Source: Coprobacillaceae bacterium UN01-12pH3A
GTDB lineage: Bacteria > Bacillota_I > Bacilli_A > Erysipelotrichales > Coprobacillaceae
Reading direction: 5' to 3'
Assembly (NCBI GenBank): GCA_027676805.1
Contig: JAQENU010000006.1
Coordinates: 124,001-188,000 of the forward strand
Length of the DNA: 64,000 nt
The notes beneath the pieces were generated by a model. That model did not search any database. It was not told the DNA's origin and saw only the letters and a list, made by a program, of their open reading frames with translations. Below, piece after piece: positions 16,858 to 25,706 of this stretch. Positions within the stretch are counted from its first letter, which is position 1. The number at the start of each line of letters is the position of its first letter. The position numbers were made by a program, and so were the translations under genes.

Positions 16858-17394
16858 TCACTTATTTTTTAATATTTCTTTTCGAATATAGTCAATCGTT
16901 TCATCCAGTCCCTTTTCTTTTAATCGAACAAAAAGCGATTCGATCAACTGCATTGTATTTGGATGCATTAAATAATAACCGACTTTATTTTTTAGAAAGT
17001 ATTCTAAAGGATAGCTGTCATGATAATTTTCTTTTGCATATACCTGACTAGCCACAACGCGGTCACAGAACATTTCAATTACATAAGGAATTTCCATTTC
17101 CACACCTTGAAATTCTCCTTGAATAGAATCAATCCAGTATTCAAAATGATGTTTATTTCTTCCTTTATGATGGAGCCATCCTCTTGAATATCCAATTACC
17201 TCTTTTTCACGACTGATCGGTGAACGGTATCCTTGATAAAAGCGAACTCCGGGAATAAACTCGGTTAAAGAGTATTTAGATAAATCATGCAGCAAGCCCT
17301 GTTTATATAAGCCGCAGCGAAAACATAGTGCCATAACTTTCATTTTATGCGTTGTAATAGTTTTAAAATGACCTAAGAAATTCTTCAACATCAT
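16858..17394 (-). CDS. DUF5662 family protein
   Basis: This 178-residue protein of the DUF5662 family of Firmicutes has no characterised function. Visible features are an N-terminal KTITTHKMKVM, then CGLYKQGLLHDLSKYS (His-Asp pair), then HHKGRNKHHFEYW. The His/Asp-rich spacing recalls HD-domain metal phosphohydrolases, so a metal-dependent hydrolase is a fair guess and no more. The second ATG at 17391 has a slightly better SD distance. The gene sits between the metG terminator and the two-component genes and may be read with the latter. Confidence 0.7.
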   Translation of the reverse strand: MMLKNFLGHFKTITTHKMKVMALCFRCGLYKQGLLHDLSKYSLTEFIPGVRFYQGYRSPISREKEVIGYSRGWLHHKGRNKHHFEYWIDSIQGEFQGVEMEIPYVIEMFCDRVVASQVYAKENYHDSYPLEYFLKNKVGYYLMHPNTMQLIESLFVRLKEKGLDETIDYIRKEILKNK

Positions 17395-17405
17395 AACTCT
17401 CCTTA

Positions 17406-17441
17406 ATGAAAAAGTGCTTACAGCTTTCTGTAAACACTTAT
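17406..17441 (-). terminator. metG terminator
   Basis: AAGTG-CTTACAG and CTGTAA-CACTT pair with minor bulges, and a T-rich minus-strand tail follows, directly after the metG stop. Confidence 0.75.
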
Positions 17442-17444
17442 TAA

Positions 17445-19388
17445 TTATTTAATTCTTGTTCCGTTAGGTAGATCTTTTACTAATGTAACTAAATCCAATT
17501 CATCAGAAGTGGATCCTGCCAGAATCATTCCCTGAGATTCAACCCCTCTTAATTTAGCCGGTTTTAGATTGCTGACCACAATTACCTTTTTTCCAACCAT
17601 TTGTTCAGGTGTAAAGAACTGAGCAATCCCGCTGACGATCTGACGTGTCTCTTTCCCAATATTGATTTGTGACACTAACAGGCGGTCTGCACTTGGATGT
17701 TTTTCGCATGCTTCAACAGTTCCTACCGTTAATTCAATCTTGTTGAAATCATCGATTGTGATTTGTGGGACTTCATCCTTCTTTTCTTCTTTAACCTCAA
17801 CTGTTTTGGGTGTTAAAGCTTCTATTTTCTTTTCAATTTCTTTAGCGTCAATACGAGCAAACAGCATTTCCGGATGAGCCGTTACTTTTGTTCCGCTTGC
17901 ATACTGACCAAATTGATTTAATGATTCTAAAGAATCTGTTTCTGTATTCAGCTGTTCTAAAATCTTTTTAGCGGTTGAAGGCAGGAATGCTTTTAAGCAT
18001 ACTGCACTGAAACGAATACTTTCACATAGATTATATAATACTGTCGCTAAACGATCTTTCTGACTTTCATCTTTAGCTAATGCCCAAGGCATCGTTTCAT
18101 CAATATATTTATTGGTTCTTCTTAACAATTTAAAGATTTCATCAATCGCATCTGCTACTCTTAGTTCATCCATCTTTGAAACCACTTTTTCTTTAGTTTC
18201 TAAAGCAACCTGAATTAATTCCTGATCAACAGAATCATTGATTCCTTTATTTTCTACAACTCCATCAAAGTATTTATTTGACATTGCAATCGTACGATTA
18301 ACTAAGTTTCCTAATACATTGGCTAGATCAGAATTTACTCTTTCAATCAATAAATCCCAAGTAATATTTCCGTCATTATCAAACGGAATTTCATGAAGAA
18401 CAAAGTAACGTACAGCATCCACGCCAAATAAATCGACTAGATCATCTGCATAGATAACATTTCCTTTTGATTTTGACATCTTTCCGCCACCTTGCAGCAG
18501 CCATGGATGACCGAATACTTGCTTAGGCAATGGCAAATCTAATGCCATTAACATGATTGGCCAATAAATTGTATGGAAACGAATAATATCTTTTCCGATT
18601 AAATGTAAATCAGCCGGCCAGAATTTTTTAAATAATTCACCGTGATTTCCATCAACATCATATCCCAAACCGGTAATATAGTTCGTTAAGGCATCAATCC
18701 ATACATAAACGACATGCTTTGGATTAAATGGAACTTGAATAGACCATTTAAAAGTTGTACGGCTCACACAAAGATCCTGTAATCCCGGTAATAAGAAGTT
18801 ATTCATCATTTCATTCTTTCTTGATACCGGCTGAATGAATTCAGGATGTGTATTGATATGTTCGATTAAGCGATCTGCATATTTTGATAATTTAAAGAAA
18901 TAGGCTTCTTCTTTTGCCGGTTTTACCGGTCTTCCACAGTCCGGACACATACCATCCACTAACTGGCTTTCAGTAAAGAATGCTTCACAATCTGTACAGT
19001 ACAATCCTTCATATTCACTTAAATAGATATCCCCTTGTTCATAGAGTTTAGTAAATATTTTTTGTACCTGTTGTTCGTGGTATTCATCGGTTGTTCTCAT
19101 AAAGCGATCATAAGATGTATCCATCAAGTCCCAAATACGTTTTATTTCCCCGGCAATACCATCAACAAATTGCTTAGGATCAATTCCTGCTGCTTCTGCT
19201 TTTAATTCAATTTTTTGTCCATGTTCATCGGTTCCTGTTTGAAAGCGAACATTATAACCTTCTTCTCTTTTAAAACGAGCAATCGCATCAGCTAAAATAA
19301 TTTCATATGTATTCCCAATATGCGGTTTTCCGGAAGTATAAGCAATGGCTGTTGTGATATAATAATCTTTATCTGTTTTTTGACACAT
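17445..19388 (-). CDS. metG: Methionyl-tRNA synthetase
   Basis: This 647-residue class I synthetase charges tRNA-Met. It has HIGH-type motif GKPHIGN near residue 20, zinc-finger cysteines CTDCEAF and CPDCGRP (about 127-147), the KMSKS loop as KMSKSKGN (about 298) and an anticodon-binding helical domain. A C-terminal tRNA-binding (EMAP/CsaA-like) domain at about 545-647 (IDDFNKIELTVGTVEACEKH) gives the dimeric long form common in Firmicutes. It is expressed from a T-box leader with a Met specifier codon. Confidence 0.97.
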   Translation of the reverse strand: MCQKTDKDYYITTAIAYTSGKPHIGNTYEIILADAIARFKREEGYNVRFQTGTDEHGQKIELKAEAAGIDPKQFVDGIAGEIKRIWDLMDTSYDRFMRTTDEYHEQQVQKIFTKLYEQGDIYLSEYEGLYCTDCEAFFTESQLVDGMCPDCGRPVKPAKEEAYFFKLSKYADRLIEHINTHPEFIQPVSRKNEMMNNFLLPGLQDLCVSRTTFKWSIQVPFNPKHVVYVWIDALTNYITGLGYDVDGNHGELFKKFWPADLHLIGKDIIRFHTIYWPIMLMALDLPLPKQVFGHPWLLQGGGKMSKSKGNVIYADDLVDLFGVDAVRYFVLHEIPFDNDGNITWDLLIERVNSDLANVLGNLVNRTIAMSNKYFDGVVENKGINDSVDQELIQVALETKEKVVSKMDELRVADAIDEIFKLLRRTNKYIDETMPWALAKDESQKDRLATVLYNLCESIRFSAVCLKAFLPSTAKKILEQLNTETDSLESLNQFGQYASGTKVTAHPEMLFARIDAKEIEKKIEALTPKTVEVKEEKKDEVPQITIDDFNKIELTVGTVEACEKHPSADRLLVSQINIGKETRQIVSGIAQFFTPEQMVGKKVIVVSNLKPAKLRGVESQGMILAGSTSDELDLVTLVKDLPNGTRIK

Positions 19389-19410
19389 AATAATTCCTCC
19401 TTTAATAAAT

Positions 19411-19600
19411 AAAAAAACGTCCTTAACAAAGGACGAAATAATCGCGGTACCACCTTTTTTCGTATATTACTATACGCTCTTGAATCCTTAACGCGGAAGA
19501 CGTGATTTCTAATTATTCAAAATCAATGCTCCTGGGCCATCTTCATTCACACATCATTGCCGGGTTCCACCATTTCCAGCTCTCTATCAACTAGTGATCA
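19411..19600 (-). promoter_or_regulatory. T-box leader of metG
   Basis: On the minus strand the leader has a Stem I with AGAGAGC (19585 region) and a GGTG-containing loop, a specifier loop GAAG-ATG (specifier ATG, Met, at 19540-19538), the T-box GGTGGTACCGCG (19454-19443) and a terminator stem CGTCCTT/AAGGACG with seven Ts (19435-19411). Uncharged tRNA-Met should favour the antiterminator and metG expression. Confidence 0.92.
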
Positions 19601-19629
19601 CTACTCTTCCATTCTCTGCATATACTATT

Positions 19630-19658
19630 ACAATAACAACTCATTTTGATTTTGTCAA
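19630..19658 (-). promoter_or_regulatory. metG promoter
   Basis: TTGACA (19658-19653), a 17-bp spacer and TATTGT (19635-19630) lie just upstream of the T-box. The rest of the 383-bp gap up to 19771 holds the promoter of the next, divergent gene. Confidence 0.65.
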
Positions 19659-19720
19659 TATATTCTTACTTTATTGATAATATACCCCATATTTCTAAAT
19701 TTATGCTTATCTTTATATAC

Positions 19721-19748
19721 TTGCAATTCATTGAATTAGGTTTAAAAT
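19721..19748 (+). promoter_or_regulatory. Promoter of the PHP phosphatase gene
   Basis: TTGCAA (19721-19726), a 16-bp spacer and TAAAAT (19743-19748) precede the GGGAGG and ATG at 19772. Confidence 0.5.
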
Positions 19749-19771
19749 GAAAAACAAGGGAGGAAATAAAA

Positions 19772-20551
19772 ATGATAGACGGACACGTTCATATAGAAAA
19801 AAGTCCATATACAATAGAGTATATTATGGAATATGTAAAGCAGGCGCAGGCAAGAGAAATCAAGGAAATCAACCTTTTAGAACATACGCATCGCTTTACT
19901 GAATGGAAAGAATTATACGAGCCGGCACGAAATGCGCATCCTAAAATGAAGGAATGGCTGGATAATAAAAATACGATCTCGATTCAGGACTATTTTGAAT
20001 TTATTGCCAAAGTTAAAGCAATGGATTTGCCGGTAAAACTGAACTTTGGTTTAGAAGTCTGCTACTTTAAAGATAAAGAAGATTTCATAAAAGAACAGCT
20101 GGCTTTATTCCCATACGATTTTGTCATTGGCAGTATCCACTATGTTTATGACATGGCTTATGACCTCGACAATATTTCCCAAGCAATATTATGGGACGTA
20201 AAAGATGTTGATGATATTTATCGTACTTACTATACAGATACTGAGCATTTAATTTGTTCAGGATTATTTACACAGCTGGCACATATGGATACCATTAAAA
20301 AATATAATTTATACCCAAGCTATGATTTAACTGAGACGTATCATCATATTGCTGAACTGCTTAAAAAGCAGGATATGAAAACTGAATGTAATGTTGGCTG
20401 CTATTATCGCTACCATCATCATGATTTAGGGCTTAGTGATGTGTTGCTGAATATCTTAAAACAACATCAGGTGGAAATTGTTCCCTGCAGTGATGCTCAT
20501 CAGCCAAGTGATGTAGGAATTCACTTTAATGAAGTAAAAAAACGCTTATAA
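19772..20551 (+). CDS. PHP-domain phosphoesterase, histidinol-phosphatase-like
   Basis: This 259-residue PHP-fold protein carries the metal-site motifs DGHVH (start), LLEHTH (about 36), GLEVCYF (metal-bridging Glu), IGSIHYV, QLAHMD and the terminal SDAH. They match HisJ/HisK-type histidinol phosphatases. No other histidine-biosynthesis gene is nearby, so histidinol-phosphate is only one option; related proteins act on other small phosphomonoesters. It is monocistronic, with its own promoter and a long terminator hairpin. Start by GGGAGG SD. Confidence 0.8.
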   Translation: MIDGHVHIEKSPYTIEYIMEYVKQAQAREIKEINLLEHTHRFTEWKELYEPARNAHPKMKEWLDNKNTISIQDYFEFIAKVKAMDLPVKLNFGLEVCYFKDKEDFIKEQLALFPYDFVIGSIHYVYDMAYDLDNISQAILWDVKDVDDIYRTYYTDTEHLICSGLFTQLAHMDTIKKYNLYPSYDLTETYHHIAELLKKQDMKTECNVGCYYRYHHHDLGLSDVLLNILKQHQVEIVPCSDAHQPSDVGIHFNEVKKRL

Positions 20552-20554
20552 AAT

Positions 20555-20640
20555 AAAAGACCATGATTATGTACCTACCTCTAATCGTTAGATTTTATAT
20601 CTAACCTTTGGGAGTTACATCATCTTCATGGTCTTTTTTC
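20555..20640 (+). terminator. Long terminator hairpin with an inserted palindrome in its loop
   Basis: AAAAGACCATGA (20555-20566) pairs with TCATGGTCTTTT (20626-20637), followed by Ts. The 59-nt apical region is not a simple loop but holds a 50-bp imperfect palindrome (20570-20619) with its own inner stem. Confidence 0.8.
20570..20619. repeat. 50-bp palindromic element with IS3-like ends
   Basis: It begins TGTACC and ends GTTACA. Both arms have the form TGTA...GTTAGAT, resembling IS3/IS150-group terminal inverted repeats, and they meet at an inner stem GTTAGAT/ATCTAAC (20587-20605). It sits in the loop of a terminator, a likely neutral insertion spot. No clear target duplication is seen. Its origin is inference. 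Confidence 0.35.
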
Positions 20641-20703
20641 CTCCCCTCTAGAATAGTTATGAGTTTAGGATTTGCTTACATAGCTATCATAATCAAATTG
20701 TTT

Positions 20704-21396
20704 CTATGTTTGTTTCAATTTGTGTAAAGTGCCTGTTTTTTTGTCTAAATACAGCTGATTAGAGATTTTAAAGCTTCTTTGAATTTGCTGAAAAGATAGT
20801 TCTGCAAGATGGTCGTAAGTTATTTTATTGATATAATCTATATTTAAAATAACAGAGCGGTTAATACGTAAAAAGCGATAATCGGTTATTTCCAAAATAT
20901 CTGCTAACCGATAGTTAATCAAATATTCTTGTCCGTAGATGGTCTGCATCATCAAATGACGATTTTTCATTTCAAAGTATAAAATCTCATTATACCGATA
21001 GGCTTCTATTCCATCCTCTGTTTTAAAATAGCAGTCAAAGGTCTGCATGATCATCGTGAGATATGTTTTAAACTGCTGGTTAAAGGAATCCAATTGATCA
21101 TACGTTACATATCCCAAAACATTATAGCCTATCGCCTTGTAACAGGATTTAAGATTTCGTGAAATATAGATATAATAAGTATTACGCCATTTTTCCTGAC
21201 TTTTAAACTGATCAGGAATATTCCCATACTCATCAATATCTACAATCAAAAATAAATATTTCATTCGTTCTTTTTGTATGTTCTCTTTTTTCCATTCATG
21301 ATGAATATAAAGGTTGCGATAAATACATTTTCTTATTTCTTTTTTTATCGTTTCCGCAAGATCATTTTTACTGCATAAGATCATAATATTAATCAT
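20704..21396 (-). CDS. LytTR-domain regulator with degenerate receiver
   Basis: The protein has 230 residues. The C-terminal half (about 125-225) is a LytTR DNA-binding domain, with EILYFEMKNRHLMM, FLRINRSVILNIDYI and FKISNQLY. The N-terminal half looks like a response-regulator receiver (LFLIVDID with a candidate phosphoacceptor, then YYIYISRN) but lacks the usual paired acidic residues near the start. No histidine kinase is adjacent, so this is an orphan and may be controlled other than by phosphorylation. Such proteins often bind direct repeats upstream of peptide-signalling or envelope genes. Targets are unknown. Confidence 0.8.
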   Translation of the reverse strand: MINIMILCSKNDLAETIKKEIRKCIYRNLYIHHEWKKENIQKERMKYLFLIVDIDEYGNIPDQFKSQEKWRNTYYIYISRNLKSCYKAIGYNVLGYVTYDQLDSFNQQFKTYLTMIMQTFDCYFKTEDGIEAYRYNEILYFEMKNRHLMMQTIYGQEYLINYRLADILEITDYRFLRINRSVILNIDYINKITYDHLAELSFQQIQRSFKISNQLYLDKKTGTLHKLKQT

Positions 21397-21476
21397 TTAA
21401 TTTCTCCCAATTTTTAATTTGGAGATAAATGTGAAATTTCTTTTTTACTCTAACATAGTTTCCTCTTTAAATAAAG

Positions 21477-21498
21477 AAAAAAAGGCATCTGCCTTTTA
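21477..21498 (-). terminator. rsmI terminator
   Basis: AAAAGGCA and TGCCTTTT form a tight hairpin overlapping the rsmI stop codon, with a long T-run on the minus strand. Confidence 0.65.
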
Positions 21499-22338
21499 AT
21501 CTATATGATATGTTTTATAAACTTCATTTTTAGAAAGGTTTCTTTCTTTTGCTACTTTCTTGATGGCTTCCTTAGAGGTTAACCCTTCATTCATGTAAAC
21601 CGCTATTTGTTCATTAATATCTAAATCAAACGTCTGCTCGATCACTTCTTTAGTTCCCTCTATAACAATTACCATTTCACCTTTGAGACTATCACATACT
21701 TCCAATACTTCACTGATTTTTCCGCGAATAATTTCCTCATGTCTCTTTGTTAATTCACGGCATAGAGCGATAGGACGATCTCCTAAATATTCAAGCATCA
21801 ATGTTAAGGTTTTATTTATACGGTGTGGGGATTCATAGAAAACTAGGGTTTCACGATAATCCTTCAATGAAGTTAATTCCTTCTTTTTTGTTTTATCACT
21901 ATGATTTAAAAAGCCATAAAATAAGAAGGGCTGCGGACAAATGCCGGAAACGACCAAAGCATTAAGACAAGCATTAGCACCGCTGACAGATACAACATTA
22001 TATCCTTTTTCAATCACTTTCATGACTAATTCATAACCGGGATCAGAGATTGCCGGATACCCAGCATCACTGACTAAAGCAATATTGGCATCTTTAAGTA
22101 ATTCCAATATTTTATATGAAGAAGCTTCAATATTATGTTCATGATGCGAAATCAGCTTTTTCTTAATATTGAAGTGATTCAGCAGCTTTATCGTATTGCG
22201 TGTATCTTCTGCGGCAATGTAGTCCACCTCATTTAAAATATTAACGGCACGATAAGTCATCTCATCTAAATTACCAATTGGTGTCGCTACTAAATATAAA
22301 GTTGATTTTTCATTTTCAAAACTTTTCTGTCTAATCAT
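21496..22338 (-). CDS. rsmI: 16S rRNA 2'-O-ribose C1402 methyltransferase RsmI
   Basis: This 280-residue tetrapyrrole-methylase-fold enzyme has LVATPIGNLDEMTYRA at the N-terminus, AAEDTRNT, then LVSDAGYPAISDPGYELV (SAM site), and VFYESPHRI. It methylates the ribose of C1402 in 16S rRNA. The C-terminal segment has a short helical domain. I chose the ATG at 22338, with GGAG nine bases upstream; a TTG at 22353 would add five residues. It overlaps the end of the upstream methyltransferase gene by 8 bp and is the last gene of the dnaX-to-rsmI run. Confidence 0.95.
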   Translation of the reverse strand: MIRQKSFENEKSTLYLVATPIGNLDEMTYRAVNILNEVDYIAAEDTRNTIKLLNHFNIKKKLISHHEHNIEASSYKILELLKDANIALVSDAGYPAISDPGYELVMKVIEKGYNVVSVSGANACLNALVVSGICPQPFLFYGFLNHSDKTKKKELTSLKDYRETLVFYESPHRINKTLTLMLEYLGDRPIALCRELTKRHEEIIRGKISEVLEVCDSLKGEMVIVIEGTKEVIEQTFDLDINEQIAVYMNEGLTSKEAIKKVAKERNLSKNEVYKTYHID

Positions 22339-23071
22339 CGAACTTTTCTCCAAATATTTTTCTTATTTCCTTCGTATAATCTCCATTTTCCTCATGGGCA
22401 TAAATAGGCGGAAGAATTTTTAATCCTGTATTGCCTTTATATATTGCTTCAACTAATACTGTATTGCATTCTTTTCCTACTTTTGGATAGACCAGCTGCA
22501 TTCTTTTAGGTTCAAGATCATATTTTTTCATTAATGTAATAATTTCAATCAGTCGATCCGGACGATGCACAATCACAAATCGTCCCTTTTGATTTAAGAT
22601 ACGACTGGCATTTTGAATAATTTCTTCTAAAGTAATCATGATTTCATGACGAGCAATCTTTAAATACTCGCTTTCATTTAAATTGCTTCTTTCTCCCAAT
22701 TTAAAAAACGGCGGATTGCAGACTACCAAATCAGCCATGACATCTCCTTGACAATATTCTTTAATATCGGAGTGAATGATCTTAACTTGCTTTTTTAAAT
22801 CATTAAGTTCAATATTTTTTTCGGCAATCAAACAGGCTTCTTCTTGAATTTCGACTGCTGTAATCGGACAGTCTGTTCTTAAAGATAAAAACATTGGAAT
22901 AGCTGCATTATTGGTTCCAAAATCTATGATATGACGGCAATTTTTATTGATCGTACAAAAATTGGCTAATAAAACAGTATCCAAAGAAAAGTTAAACATG
23001 TCTTTTCTTTGGATAATTTTGAACTGTTCATGAGCCAATAAATAATTTAATACTTCATTTTCTTCCATCAT
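22331..23071 (-). CDS. tRNA1(Val) (adenine37-N6)-methyltransferase-like protein (YabB/TrmN6)
   Basis: This 246-residue SAM-dependent methyltransferase has an N-terminal QFKIIQRKDMFNFSLDTVLLANF typical of YabB/TrmN6, the SAM loop IDFGTNNAAIPMFL, and the catalytic NPPFF motif of N6-adenine methyltransferases. It sits between ricT-like and rsmI genes, as in Bacillus, where the same order is seen. Its start is two bases from the stop of the preceding gene, so the genes are coupled. Confidence 0.9.
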   Translation of the reverse strand: MMEENEVLNYLLAHEQFKIIQRKDMFNFSLDTVLLANFCTINKNCRHIIDFGTNNAAIPMFLSLRTDCPITAVEIQEEACLIAEKNIELNDLKKQVKIIHSDIKEYCQGDVMADLVVCNPPFFKLGERSNLNESEYLKIARHEIMITLEEIIQNASRILNQKGRFVIVHRPDRLIEIITLMKKYDLEPKRMQLVYPKVGKECNTVLVEAIYKGNTGLKILPPIYAHEENGDYTKEIRKIFGEKFDD

Positions 23072-23072
23072 A

Positions 23073-23882
23073 TTATTGTTTTGGCTTTACCTGTTTAATT
23101 TCACTTAGATCAACAAACAGGATATTTCCGTTATCTTCAATTTTTATTTGCTTATTCAAAATATTAATTCCCAATACTTTATATGTATGATCATTATAAA
23201 TAACGCGGCTGCCTATTTTAGGAAAATGCTTTTTGGCTTCACTGTATGCTTCATCTTCATATTTTAAACAACACATCAAACGTCCGCAGGCACCTGATAT
23301 TTTTTCAATATTGATTGCCAGCATCTGATTTTTTGCCATATTGATGGATACCCCATCAAATTCACCGAGGAAAGACGAACAGCATAATGGTAAACCACAG
23401 GTTCCCAGTCCCCCTACCAGTTTAGCTTTATCACGAGGACCAATCTGTCTTAATTCAATACGGCATCTAAAAATACTCGCTAATTCCTTTAATAATTCTC
23501 TAAAATCCACACGTTCTTCTGAGGTATACATAAAAATAACCTTTGAGGCATCGTGAGTATATTCACAATGAATCAGATTCATATCTAATTTATGCTTTTT
23601 AACCACCTTCTTACAGACAGCCAAAGCATCTAAAGCATTCGCTTCATTTACCTTTTCTTTTTCAAGATCTTCTTTTGTAGCGATACGGATAATCGGTTTT
23701 AATTCCATATCCAAATTGAATTCAGATAATTCTTTCATATCCGTTACCACTTCCCCAAGTTCTAAACCGCGTGCTGTTTCCACTATAACAGCATCTAACT
23801 TTTTTAATGGGACATGTGTAGAAAAATAATACACTTTTCCTACACTTTTAAAGCGGACTCCAACTATTTTTTTTTCTTCCAT
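23073..23882 (-). CDS. ricT: PSP1-domain protein, RicT/YaaT-like
   Basis: This 269-residue PSP1-domain protein has the cysteine signature CGLPLCCSSFLGEFD and CGRLMCCLKYE, which in Bacillus RicT contributes to [4Fe-4S] cluster binding in the RicAFT complex that assists RNase Y. MEEKKIVGVRFKSVGKVYYF at the N-terminus and EYTHDASKVIFMYTSEERVDFREL are typical. It lies between holB and the YabB-like gene, the conserved position. AGGAGG precedes the ATG. Confidence 0.92.
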   Translation of the reverse strand: MEEKKIVGVRFKSVGKVYYFSTHVPLKKLDAVIVETARGLELGEVVTDMKELSEFNLDMELKPIIRIATKEDLEKEKVNEANALDALAVCKKVVKKHKLDMNLIHCEYTHDASKVIFMYTSEERVDFRELLKELASIFRCRIELRQIGPRDKAKLVGGLGTCGLPLCCSSFLGEFDGVSINMAKNQMLAINIEKISGACGRLMCCLKYEDEAYSEAKKHFPKIGSRVIYNDHTYKVLGINILNKQIKIEDNGNILFVDLSEIKQVKPKQ

Positions 23883-23894
23883 AGGATCCTCCTT

Positions 23895-24845
23895 TTAAAT
23901 ACTATAGACTAAACGATCAATGATCAGGGCAATATTCGCATTATAACCTAAATCATTTTTAATCATTAATATATTTTCAATTTTTTCTATCAGCGCTTCA
24001 TCCTCATCCTGACAGCTTAAGATAAAATCATGATCACAAAAAATTTGATCTATATGATTATTTTTATTTAAAACATCTTTAAAGCCTAAAACAATTAAAT
24101 CTAAAAACAAGGCTATACTATCACGATCTTTAAATTTTTTCAAAAGATTTGTTTGAACGTTCAACGCTAAATTCTCTTTTTTAAAGTAATAGTCTTCAAC
24201 AAAGTTTAAAGCTTCAATGATTAAATCATTAAAGGATTCACTTTTAGACAATTCTAACATTTGCACAGATGAAGAACTAATATGCGTGAGTATATTGGCT
24301 TTTTCTTCTGATGTCCCCTGTTCGATAAGACTATCTTTCATTAATCCCATATTTAAGGGTTTTAATCGAAAGATCTGACAGCGTGAAACAATCGTCGGTA
24401 ATACACGATTGATATTTTCACACGTAAAAACAGCATAGATGCCTTCTACTGGTTCCTCTAGTATCTTTAAAAGACTGTTGATTGCTTCCGGTGTAGAATT
24501 TTCAATAGATTCAATAACATAAATCTTTCCATGTCCTTCTACAGACGTTTTCAGCAGCTTGCTTTGAATCGCTTCTATAGCCCCTTTTTTAATTGGTTCT
24601 TCTTTGCCATTATAATGAATCATATCGATATAGCTGTTTTCACTTACCTGTTGACAAATACGACATTGATCACAGCATAATAATTCGTCTTGACACAAGA
24701 GTGATTTAACCAAAAATTCAGCGTACTGATAAGCATCATGCCCTTCAATCAGATAAGCATGGTTACGTTTATTTTGATTAAATTCATTATAAATTGTTTG
24801 ATAGAAGATTGGCTGTTCTAATTTTATTTGCTCAATTGTTTTCAT
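23895..24845 (-). CDS. holB: DNA polymerase III subunit delta'
   Basis: This 316-residue clamp-loader subunit has a zinc-binding CCDQCRIC (about 57-65), AINSLLKILEEP and VLPTIVSRCQIFRL (the SRC motif of clamp-loader ATPases). The Walker A region is degenerate, as usual for delta'. It loads the beta clamp together with the DnaX subunit encoded nearby. It overlaps tmk by 4 bp. Confidence 0.92.
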   Translation of the reverse strand: MKTIEQIKLEQPIFYQTIYNEFNQNKRNHAYLIEGHDAYQYAEFLVKSLLCQDELLCCDQCRICQQVSENSYIDMIHYNGKEEPIKKGAIEAIQSKLLKTSVEGHGKIYVIESIENSTPEAINSLLKILEEPVEGIYAVFTCENINRVLPTIVSRCQIFRLKPLNMGLMKDSLIEQGTSEEKANILTHISSSSVQMLELSKSESFNDLIIEALNFVEDYYFKKENLALNVQTNLLKKFKDRDSIALFLDLIVLGFKDVLNKNNHIDQIFCDHDFILSCQDEDEALIEKIENILMIKNDLGYNANIALIIDRLVYSI

Positions 24846-25468
24846 TTTAAATGATCCTCAATTAAATCCATAACATTGTTTTTGACTTCTTCAATAGATT
24901 TTGAAGCATCAATACAAATAATACGCTCTTTGAAGCGATCTACTACTTCCATATATCCATCATAAACCTTTTGATGAAAAGTAAGATCCTCCAAGTCTAA
25001 GCGATCTAATGTTCTCTTATCATCTTTCTTTGTTCTTTCTAATCCCAATTTTGGATCAATATCAAAAAAGATAGTAAAATCAGGCATGATTTCTTCAATG
25101 GCAAACAGATTCATTTCGTAAACTTTATCAATGCCAATGCCTCTCCCTACTCCCTGATAAACAAGGGAACTGTCAACAAAACGATCACAAATTACAATTT
25201 TGTTTTCTTTTAAAGCCGGCAGTACCTTTTCGATTAGATGCTGACGTCTTGCTGCGGCATATAATAAAGCTTCTGTTCTTTCATCCATGGCAGTATTCTT
25301 AGGATCCAATATAATTTTACGAATCTGTTCAGCAATTTCAATGCCTCCCGGTTCCCTCGTTAAAACTACATCAATTCCTTTATTCTTTAATGCTTCTGCG
25401 ACTAAGGCTGCGATGGTTGTCTTTCCACTTCCATCAGGACCTTCAAACGTTATAAATAATCCTGCCAC
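24842..25468 (-). CDS. tmk: Thymidylate kinase
   Basis: This enzyme of about 208 residues makes dTDP from dTMP. P-loop FEGPDGSGKTT is near the N-terminus, REPGG follows, then DRFVDSSLVYQGVGRGI, the DR(F/Y)-x-DSS motif, and a C-terminal lid. Two GTG starts are possible: 25477, and 25468 giving MAGLFITFEG. I prefer 25468 because the AAAGGG is at a normal distance from it and the resulting N-terminus matches the family. Confidence 0.94.
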   Translation of the reverse strand: MAGLFITFEGPDGSGKTTIAALVAEALKNKGIDVVLTREPGGIEIAEQIRKIILDPKNTAMDERTEALLYAAARRQHLIEKVLPALKENKIVICDRFVDSSLVYQGVGRGIGIDKVYEMNLFAIEEIMPDFTIFFDIDPKLGLERTKKDDKRTLDRLDLEDLTFHQKVYDGYMEVVDRFKERIICIDASKSIEEVKNNVMDLIEDHLK

Positions 25469-25520
25469 AAAATACACACCCTTTCCATTTTACTATATTA
25501 TAGCGAATTTCTCATTCTTT

Positions 25521-25706
25521 TTAAAGGAAAGTTTTAATAATTATAGCGACAATAAACCCCGGTATTCCCAAAACAGTAATCATAGCTACATTAAAGATAT
25601 TTAATGGCAAGCTAAAATTATATCTCATAGCAATAGAATTAAATAACATAATTAAAACAGTTGAAAGAATAAAACGTATAATATATTTATTTACATTTTT
25701 AAGCAT
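25521..25706 (-). CDS. BofA-like small membrane protein
   Basis: This 61-residue protein has two hydrophobic segments and a loop NVAMITVLGIPGFIVAIII, matching the pro-sigma-K processing inhibitor BofA family, which usually lies just downstream of recR, as here. In sporulating Bacilli BofA holds back SpoIVFB. The ATG at 25706 immediately follows the T-run of the recR terminator, and the only SD-like sequence (GGGG) is in the terminator stem, so its expression may depend on read-through. An upstream reading from 25739 would run through the hairpin. Confidence 0.6.
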   Translation of the reverse strand: MLKNVNKYIIRFILSTVLIMLFNSIAMRYNFSLPLNIFNVAMITVLGIPGFIVAIIIKTFL

